From positions 6,430,715 to 6,494,714 of the forward strand of contig NC_092701.1 in the NCBI RefSeq assembly GCF_964275005.1: a stretch of DNA of 64,000 bases. Reading direction: 5' to 3'. This DNA comes from Diadema setosum. Taxonomy: Eukaryota; Echinodermata; Echinoidea; Diadematoida; Diadematidae. The notes beneath the pieces were generated by a model, which saw only the letters and a program-made list of their open reading frames with translations, was not told where the DNA came from and did not search any database. Made by a program: the position numbers and the translations under genes. Positions within the stretch are counted from its first letter, which is position 1, and each line of letters starts with the position of its first letter. This document shows, in pieces, positions 55,514 to 64,000 of this stretch.

Positions 55514-58449
55514 TATGCAAGCATCATTCACTTGTAGTCAATTCTTGGTGATCTTTGCTTATCAGTGGAAAAGACAACAATGCAGCAACAGATGGCCCAC
55601 TTTACATACAAAACATAGTAGAGATTAACAGATGTAGCAGTAACATCAGCATTTCTGACCTACAAGGGGGATGTAGTCAAACATAACCCCAATTCCTCCC
55701 ACACTTTGAAATATGCATAGACATTATACAGGAGCAACAAGGTTCCAGAGCATAACGGGGTAAGAAATACTTGGAAAATAACATTCAAACCACACCACAG
55801 AAATATCAATTCGATGTTTGCCAAAAAGTCGCAGTCATGGGTCATCACATAATCATTTTTGACAAAACCTTCAAGGCTATATCATCCAACACTATTGGTG
55901 CATGGACGCGCTTTACACAAAAAGTCCGCCACCAGAAATAGGATTTTACAAAAGCATACATGGCCAAAACACAACAGTCAAAGCTTGTCAAACACCTAAA
56001 AATGATAAAGTAAAAATCAAACCCCAATACCGCAGCAACTTTGAATTAAATTATGTGGTCACATCAAGTTGAACACGCTCAAACTGGAATTTTATATTTT
56101 GCAGCAAACCTAGATACAAAGGAAATGCAATTTTCTGTCGTAACCAATCGACATCTAAATTTTGAATACAAAACTGTAATGGTTATATCAAGTCAAATTC
56201 TTTCAACAAAAAAAAAGCAGCACCATCTATACCTCAGGGAAACAGGAACAGCAAAATATTAAACAGGGAGGGCAAAAACCTTTGGCAAGATAAATGAATT
56301 CTGTGTTCTAATTACAGCAAATAAATTGCTGAAGCTCCATACAAATAAGAAAAATACAAGCAAGCTGAATGAACAGGAGCTCACTTGTGAAGTAACCTAC
56401 AGTTTCTAGATTACTGGATTCAAATACAAACTTCTCAAAACCATTGCTGGCATGATTTTAGTTGCCATGCACCAGTCACAAAGTTGTGACCGCCCAGCTC
56501 AAAACACACAAAAAGTAGGCCAAGATGAATTTCCACTTGTCTGCAAAGTTAAAAAGAATAAGCTCTACACTTTAAAATGATATAAACATAACTTGTGAGA
56601 ATTGGACCATCCTAGCCTATTCAAAAAGTTTATTTTTATTAAAAAAGGGAGAAATTATGATTTTACCCTCTGTGTGCCACACTAATTTCCCATCCATAGT
56701 TTTGTGTGTAAAATTTGGGTGCAAATAACTCAGTGGCATAGAAAGGGTTAAAGGTAAGGGTCACTCAGGCATACTGTGCAGCAGTATTGATAAAAAAAAA
56801 AACTGCTTCTATTCTAAAGTGAAGGCAGCCCCTATTTAAAAAAAAAAAAAAAAAAAGTCTAGAAAAACTGTTAATATCTTGATTGTGGCTTAGGTTTAAG
56901 TGTTAGGCTTAAACGTCCAAATTACAACAGTAGGGGTGAGAAAAGACTACTCTCTCCCAGATGTAAGACAGACTTCAAAAATTTGGGTCGGACAACCCAA
57001 ATAGCATACATACGGAGAATCCTAATCTGCAACTTTTAATGGGTTTTGAACTGGGTAGTCACACTACAACAAACACTCAAGTCCCCTACAGAGTACAGCA
57101 ATAACAAGTGCTTCAATGTCCACTTGCAAACAAACCAACCCTCTACACTACTGGCACTGAACAGATGAATATAATGTCCATATAGTGTTGACAGTTCTTA
57201 TAATAACATTATGCAACAGAACCCAGTGCTTTGAAAATTTGATTGACCTACTCGCCTTCCAAAGTCCAATTTTGCATCGAAATATGCACTTATGCACTTA
57301 TGCCCTTCTGCTGGACACACGATGCTTGGATGCACTTTTCATTCAACTCGACGTAGAGAATGAAAACACACTAGATGAACATCTCATGATATTTGTTTGT
57401 TTGTTTTTTCCCCACAGGGAAGCAGTAATGCAAATTGACTGAACGCAGCAACTACAAACTTCACTATTCCGCTGAATGTGAGGGGCTGGAAATTAATAAG
57501 CTCACATTTAAATTTACCCTACGAAGGAAAAAAAAATGCACACACACAAAGAAAAATAAAATAAATAAATAAATAAAATTCCACTACAGCGAGAACATTG
57601 GAGAAATGTGTATGCCTTTAAGTGCAAAGTGAGTAATGTAACTCTTACTTCTTCCTTCTCTTTGGATAGTGCAGAGCTTTAAGAACTGTAAGCTGTAGCT
57701 GTAGCAAATGAGCAAGTGCATGCAATGGTACTTTCCTAGGCATAAAACTTTTTTTAAAACCAATTTATTTCTTTTCTTTGTACACTATATTACATGCATA
57801 GGATGCTTTATTTCGACCAATCTTAGCTGAATACTTTGTCATTTCTTTGTACATACATTTACACAGAGAAATATGCTTGAAATCAGAACAAAATATACCG
57901 CAAAGTAACTATTGAAGTGAAGAAAAGTACCAGTACAATGCGGCCAAAGGCTTTGTCACTTGGCATTTTGAGATTAGTTCAGCCCAGAACCAACAAACAC
58001 GCCTGAAAAGTAAAGAGAAAAAAACCTTTCTAACTTATTGCTAATCCATCAACATGCCTAAGACACTCTGTGGAATCCTTTATATGCAGACTGGGCAGAT
58101 CATTCAAATGATCATCAGAGTGGCAAGCTGTTTCAAAAGAACCTTTGACCAGCCTTGGGATTTTTGGGCAGGCCAACCATCAACATGAAAGGTACCCATC
58201 TGCAAGAATACAAACTTATACTAAAACATTCTCAACACCGTATGAAGAAAGATTTTTGACACCACTGTCGGAGTGCTACAAAATTTGAAACGGCTGAAAA
58301 AATCCCAAAAAGTGTGTTGTAAAGAAACATATGAACACCTCGATGAATGGCAACAGCACAGCCGAATTTGCAGTTTTATATGTCAGCACAGCCGAATTTG
58401 CACATTTTGTACATCGGCATAGCTGTTCCTGGAATCCCAGGTGGCAACA
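55514..58449. other. downstream of the NSP-family gene, no other gene recognised
   Basis: Likely includes that gene's 3' UTR on the - strand. A tracts at about 56,785-56,865 and AATAAATAAATAAATAAA at about 57,558 are the only simple repeats noted. No exon seen. Confidence 0.4.
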
Positions 58450-60416
58450 TCACACACTGTTCTGACTGAACTCCAGTTTCTGAGCCATGATGCTCAGGAC
58501 CTGTTCCAACAGGGTGTAGCGCTCCGTGGCGTTCTCCGTGGTGGCACGGCTCCCCCACAGCAGCCGCAGGTGCAGCTCGGCCCTGAAGATATCCAGGGCG
58601 CCCTCTTCTGGCGGATGCTTGGCCAGCTTCGAGTGGGCATTGATGCGGTACAAGTTGGTCTGCTGGGCAAGCATGTGGGCATTCTGCAAGTGGCCGATCA
58701 GAATGTCCAGTCCGTAAGAAGCAGCAGACTCTTCCCAGGGTTCGCCGCTGGGAATCGAGTCCAGGACCTCCTTGGTGGGCGTCTGGGACCAGTCCCGGTC
58801 CAGGGCCGAGGACCAGTCCCGCTCCAGGAGTAGAATGATGGGCAGGATGTGGGGGAGGCTGGTCTTTGTGAGGGGTACCACGTTCTCACCAGCGTTCAGC
58901 GACTTGAGCAGAGACCGCAGCTTGGTGTCGTAGTTGACAGCTGTGTTTGTAAAGCGAGAGCGTAGGAGGTCCCAGGTGTTGCGCAGGTAGACAATCTGGA
59001 AACAAAACATGCAAAAAAAGGTCACATTGGATGAATGCATCAAATACTGTATAAGCTGTTATTTAACTTACAGATCTTATTCGTGAATGAGGAGGTTACA
59101 GACATTTTTGCAAGATGTTATTTTCGCGAATTGACACATCATAATAAGTGCACTATTGCCCTAGCGCAAGGCGACATTTTTGCATGCTGTTAAATTCATG
59201 GTCCAACAATAATTTGTGCAATATGCAAAAATTAAACCCTCACAAAAACAACAGCTAATACAGTATGCATGACATAAACAGTCAGAAGGCAAGCTAAAAC
59301 AATATTCATGGATTTGATAACTTAAAGGTAGGGGATACCTTTTACAGACCTCCCAAAATGCAGCAAAACATTAAATATGAACCTCAGGGGACTTGTTTAG
59401 GCCACTGCTGAGAAATTTGGAAGTCAACAGTTATCTACAATTTGAATAATGCACAAAACTCAACTACTCAGTAGTTCTGTGTGTCAGCCACACTTAAGCC
59501 TTTTTGTTGCAGTCTTCTGTATTTTTTTTTTAATCTATAAACACAAATCTAAAAGTATAAGAGCTGATGTAATAACATACAGAGTGTGTGGCAAGAATGT
59601 ATATAGAAATGTTTGTAAGTTTTGATGAACTTTCTTCACAAAATATACATGATGGACACACATGCAGTGCATGGGTCTGCAAAGGTAGCTTAGTAATGTA
59701 CTGGAATTTACGGTGAGCCCCGAAAAAAATTCAATTCAAAATCTAACGGTCAATAAAAATGTACTAAATGTTACCTTCCACTTTCAATACTTTATGGGAG
59801 TTTCTAAAATGATACTCTCTTCAACATACCACTGTATTTATACAACTCTTCATTTAAGGCATGCAAATGGGATTCCCTACCTTTAAACATTACAAGAGGA
59901 TAGAAATACAGATTTACAATATTTGTATTATGCATGAATACAATATCTCACAACAATTTTAATACACAAGCTTGTACATGTATATTGATCAACATCACTA
60001 TGATTATCACATAATCATTAAAGTCCTATATTGCACACTTCAAATATTGAACTGAAATTCCTGAACTACGTTGCCTAATTAAAAAAAAATAATAATAATA
60101 AATGAATAAAAAATCTGCACTTAAGTGCCGTCACTTTCAAATACGAAGGCTGATGTTTGACCATTCAGAATAAAAAATTGTGAGGACTGGATAAGGGCTT
60201 ACATCAGAGGAGAAAGGCACGCGTTGTAGGAGAGAGGGAGAACTTACTTGCTTTGAAGCAAGGGCATCCATGATGGTGGCGAAGCTGAAGAGGTTGCCAA
60301 GGGAACCCCTCAACGTCTCTGCGAGCTGGAGCCACTGATGCAGCACGTGAACTCTAACCTCCAGGTCATCACAGGTCAAAAGGGTTGCCATGCAGAACAT
60401 CTTTAGGCAGTTATGT
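58450..60416 (-). CDS. NSP-family Cas-binding adaptor (BCAR3/SH2D3C-like), 3' exons only
   Basis: Two - strand exons: 60416-60248 (56 complete codons) and 58995-58450 (181 aa plus stop), joined by a GT-AG intron. They encode the CDC25-like C-terminal domain: SLGNLFSFATIMDALASKQ, YLRNTWDLLRSRFTNTAVNY, KSLNAGENVVPLTKTSLPHI, and near the end AELHLRLLWGSRATTENATE-RYTLLEQVLSIMAQKLEF. These match BCAR3/SH2D3A/SH2D3C in order; the LLWGSR motif and final helix are typical. In vertebrates this domain has lost exchange activity and binds p130Cas (BCAR1), linking receptors to migration signalling. The first exon begins at phase 1, so more 5' exons exist. I could not find them or an SH2 domain before the window end. 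Which vertebrate paralogue it matches cannot be told. Confidence 0.88.
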
Positions 60417-60653
60417 CTGTAGCCAATACAAAATAAACAGAGAGAGAGAAAAAAATCAGTTGAATTCAATGTATATACAGTGTACATGTACATCATTACA
60501 CAGACTTTCACATTCTTATACAGGTACCTTTCATTTTTTTTCTTTTTTTCTTTTTTTTTTTGTAGTTTTTTGTATTGCATTAATGTACATGTAAGCATAT
60601 TTAGCTGTAAATCTGGTGATTGGCCACAAAAAGACCAGCGGTCAATGCTTATC

Positions 60654-60710
60654 CCCCCCCCCCCCCATACTATCATATATATATATATATATTGTGTGTG
60701 TGTGTGTGTT
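60654..60710. repeat. poly(C), (TA)n and (GT)n tracts
   Basis: Three adjacent simple repeats just upstream of the NSP-gene exon at 60,416. Read directly. Confidence 0.9.
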
Positions 60711-60793
60711 TTGTCAAAATGTTGTAGTATCTTTTTCCTGTATTCTTCCTTTGTTCTAGGCATGGTTTGTATTATATATTCTTTGTATAGGCT

Positions 60794-60972
60794 TATTTCA
60801 GGCGAGGAAATGACATGAAATAAAGATAAATCGATGATCAAAAAAATGGATTTAATCAACATGCCGTAAAAAGCTTGTATTCTTCCTACAAGCTTTTTAT
60901 CAGATGTGGAAATAAAATGAAATGTAAATAAAACACTGATAAAAAAAATGGATTTATTCAACACGCCATGAT
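60794..60972. repeat. two ~75-bp direct copies around a 12-bp-stem hairpin
   Basis: Both copies contain AAATAAA...GAT(C/A)AAAAAAATGGATTTA(A/T)TCAACA(T/C)GCC. Between them AAAAAGCTTGTA, a 7-nt loop and TACAAGCTTTTT form a perfect hairpin (60868-60898). Confidence 0.75.
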
Positions 60973-62720
60973 GGCAAAGGAATGATCATTTCTGTGATTA
61001 CATTGAATGTCCGTGCCTTGGCAACATCTCAAATTCCCCATGATTCAACCACATCAAAGAAATCATACTGCAGATTTGTCACATGGCCATCACTTTGGGA
61101 ACAGATTTACATTATAACCTACAGGCCTACTCAGACACACAAGAAACAGAAGGCCAGTAACACCATCCCCCCAAATCATTGCACGCTAAATTTCTTTCAT
61201 ATCACAAAAGTCCAGAAGAAGGCAACTAAAATGTTGGGCTTGGTAAAAGGTCACCGACTGGCAACAAATGCAAGATGCAAATATTTTCTGAAACTGATGA
61301 TCAAACAGCTACAGCAAAAAAAAAAAAATGATAATAATTAACAAAAGAACAATAAATCACATCCATATGATATGTATGCAGTTGTTCTATCTGCATGCAG
61401 TAATACTCCTATGAAAAAAAAAAAAAGAAAAAAAAAACATTTCACATACCATCTTCAGGAAGTTTGAGTTTTGCTGATAGACGGATGACCCATGACATTT
61501 TAAATGAAGTGGGAATTCACATTAACTCTCAGTTGTGCAGATAAAACAAGACTTCTTCTATCACTCACTCTTATTGCTGATTATTAGCAAGGGCTTTGGG
61601 AAATCAGATATGCACTACTTAGTACTTTACAAATTTTGTTTGCAATCATAATCACCATGTAAGTCTTAGGTATCAGGACTTAATTGGCTGACGTAGAACA
61701 ATAAAAGATATTGAATTCTTTAGAAGCCACAAAGAAGTGAGAATGGAGTTTTACTGAAACACTTCAATTAAAGATACTTTGGAGTCATCTTCATTTCTTT
61801 TCCTTTTTATTTAAACGAAATGCTTCCAGCTCAAAACAATAAAAGTCGGTTTGTAAAGTTGTAGAGAAGAGTATTGAAAATTCCCTTCTGAACGAAAATG
61901 TATAATTTTAATAAAACAATTGAGACATGTAAATCCACACAATTCTCACCATCGCAACAGTTGGGTGGGTTTTAGCGGAAAAAAGTTTGGAACAAAAAAC
62001 CCACAAGTACAATTTTTTTTTTCAACACTGTTATTACATGGAGCCTGGTAATCTTGGGAAGTATGTAATACATTGCATTGTGATGAATCATATGGTACAT
62101 ACAGCTCAGGTGTACATGTACATGTGCTATGTGCATGACAAATCCATTTATGAGGACATGTATGATAACATCGCTCCTTTTTCGTTCACAACTTGGGTAG
62201 ATTTGGCTGGACTTGGAGGTTCACGAAGAAGTCAGCGTTTCAACAGAATCTATGCCAGGTTTCATGAAGGTCGCAGGTAATCATCATGAGGAAAGGAATA
62301 ATTATTTCTTCACAATGGATGTTCAGGCAGCGTATCGCGACACGGCATGTGAACACTATAAAACTGCACAAAATGGACCGTATTATCTACTTCCTACTAA
62401 ACAAGGTCATAAATCAATTTCAGCGTTATCGTTCAAACATTTGCGCCATTCATCATAATGAATCACATCCAGGAAACAAAAACAGGCAAAGATCTGATAA
62501 TATTATACAAACAATGCATATAAGCAAGGGCATGTGCAGTATACAGAACACCTATGTGAAAGAGCTACGGGGAAGTTGGTAGCATATACCCACGGGGCAT
62601 AAAGGAAGACTCTACAGCACTGTTGCGACCTTATTACTGGAAGTCCCAAAAGTTTCCACAATTTACTATTAAACATTTGCCATTATGACCTCAAAATTCA
62701 TGTAAACAAAACTGCCTACA
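60973..62720. other. presumed NSP-gene intron, no further exon recognised
   Basis: Searched on the - strand for an SH2 or linker exon; none convincing. Contains A-rich tracts at about 61,315-61,330 and 61,415-61,440. Confidence 0.4.
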
Positions 62721-62725
62721 ATGAA

Positions 62726-63262
62726 CTTAAAGGGGAACGAAGTATCTAGATTGAGCAAATGCAGTAATATCAGTAGAACGCATCGCTGAAGTTTGAGGAA
62801 AATCAGACAATCTATTAAAAAAATTACGAACTTTAAAGTCTCAGTGCTACCATTGCTGGATAAGATTTTGTATTGTCCCCGCAAGACAACAATATATCAT
62901 AAAGAAAATATACGAGTTTAAAAAAAAAAAGATCCTTTTTTATGAAAAGTACACATTCCCTCATCTTAATAATGATATATGCGAAGGGTATTGATATAAT
63001 TCCTCCTGTTTTCTGAATGAGGTTAGTCAAGAGCTTTCTCATTGTGCTAGAAATATGAAGATAATGTTAAATACTCTTTATATTTGCTGTATATCTTTGC
63101 CTGTGCACAACATCACATAATGTTGAATGTAGTCAATCTCATCCAGCAATGCCAACACCCAGCCTTCAAAAAAAAAATCAAAACTTTGAAAGGATTATCT
63201 GATTTTCCTCAAACTTCATTGATATGTTCTATTAGCACTACTCAAAAAGCTGATTTCACAGA
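62726..63262. mobile_element. TTAA-family foldback MITE, diverged copy
   Basis: Starts after CTTAA with AGGGGAACGAAGTATCTAG, then GCAGTAATATCAGTAGAACG and GAAGTTTGAGGAAAATCAG. The right side carries the reverse complement (TGATTTTCCTCAAACTTCA, ATGTTCTATTAGCACTA). The right terminus is degraded. Related to the copies at 21.7 and 43.3 kb. Confidence 0.7.
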
Positions 63263-64000
63263 ATGGTAGAGGTTTCATAAGCATGCAGAAATTGAATAAG
63301 AAAATCATAGTTTCAAAGCCAGGCATATTTTGCCAAATATAGATAATGGGTTGCAACATCCATGGATCTACAACAGGGGATAACAAGAGACCATGTGTGT
63401 CACCTCACAAATCTTAAATAAGGGAGGTGAAACATCAGTTTGTACACACACACACACAAAAAAAAAATGGTAATTATCTTCTTTTTTGGGGGGGGGGGGT
63501 GGTGACTTAGCAATGAACGTTACAGAGGAACACACGCTTCAATGCGCGTATTTGCTGACGGGCAATTCCATTTCAGCAGGGACACGCTGGGTGTGGAGTG
63601 GGTAGCGAAAGAAGATCGGTTCAATCGGGCCAGCCCCATGCTACCTGGTCTTTAACTATAGCTGCTCTCCAGTCTGCCTCTCTGTGGAGGCAATGCCCAG
63701 GAAGTCAATGATTGTTTTAACATCACCCTAAAAAAGCTCCACCCTGGAGCATTGACCCAATAAATCACTACGGTAATGTTTGAGAAATGATGACCACAAC
63801 ATAAAAACAGTGCTGACCCCCTGAAGAATCAAGATAAGCCAGCTGCATTTTCTAGTAGACTGCTTTGTTTAAGAGTTCCCATCTCTATCCCCCCCCCAAA
63901 AAAAAAAAAATAGATAGATGTTAGATAGATTTTTTCTATTTTTGTGTGTATTATATTAAGTAATGTAAATTATTGTAGAGTTTGTATACACTTGGTTTGC
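63263..64000. other. window end, no gene recognised
   Basis: Contains a CA tract with poly(A) (63,446-63,468), a G tract (63,487-63,499) and a short GATA run (about 63,912-63,930). The stretch 63,520-63,720 is GC-richer than its surroundings, but I could not assign an exon in any frame. Confidence 0.35.

Noticed and set aside
58441-58833. + strand frames over the NSP-gene exon
   Set aside because: Shadows of the - strand coding exon, which matches a known family.
60137-60964. 275-codon continuous - strand frame
   Set aside because: Only 60,248-60,416 is exon; the rest reads through splice sites into intron and simple repeats.
61450-61545. Possible further NSP-gene exon on the - strand ending at a GATG|GTATGT donor
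   Set aside because: Only about 17 open codons before an in-frame stop and no match to the family's linker or SH2 sequence.
63540-63720. GC-richer stretch as a candidate exon
   Set aside because: No frame gives a recognisable domain, and splice signals are not convincing.

Overview
The window is eukaryotic nuclear DNA from an animal. It is AT-rich, its genes have short exons and long introns, and it is crowded with foldback MITEs, tRNA-derived SINE copies, microsatellites and one LTR retrotransposon. The four recognisable host genes (SOUL haem-binding protein, DR1/NC2beta, ISCA1 and a BCAR3/SH2D3-type NSP protein) and the repeat mix fit an invertebrate deuterostome. A sea urchin or another echinoderm is my best guess, but I infer this from the repeats and have not proved it. 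I see no bacterial genes, CRISPR array or rRNA.

Layout. Positions 1-10.47 kb hold no convincing gene, only repeats: an imperfect 226-bp inverted repeat, a 1.1-kb foldback element and a 1.15-kb DNA transposon with 24-bp terminal repeats. Positions 10,474-18,303 are one Ty3/gypsy LTR element with unusually long (2.2 kb) and almost identical LTRs, flanked by the target duplication GTAT. It is incomplete. A four-exon SOUL/HEBP gene follows on the + strand (18,982-24,765); its introns hold several MITEs and a tandem duplication. Positions 24.8-36.9 kb are a repeat-rich intergenic stretch. It contains a 3.36-kb hAT-type element with a perfect 8-bp target duplication that carries about nine tandem 265-bp units, a Tc1/mariner-like MITE, a TTAA foldback element and a piggyBac-like MITE.

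DR1 (- strand, coding exons 36,925-39,909) and ISCA1 (+ strand, 41,757-46,571) are head to head and may share a promoter region around 40-41.75 kb. ISCA1 intron 1 contains a nearly perfect 325-bp palindrome and a TTAA foldback element that itself carries a nested insertion. Positions 46.6-58.4 kb hold no gene I recognise, but include a second piggyBac-like MITE related to the first and in the opposite orientation. The last two exons of an NSP-family (BCAR3/SH2D3) gene lie on the - strand at 58,450-60,416; its 5' part, including any SH2 domain, is not visible and probably lies beyond the window.

The host genes are unrelated in function (haem binding, transcriptional repression, mitochondrial Fe-S assembly, Cas-family signalling) and form no pathway or cluster. 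I found no convincing new multi-gene system. The most unusual features are structural: the young LTR element with giant LTRs, the hAT element holding a GC-hairpin tandem array, the intronic palindrome, and a GC-AG intron in DR1.
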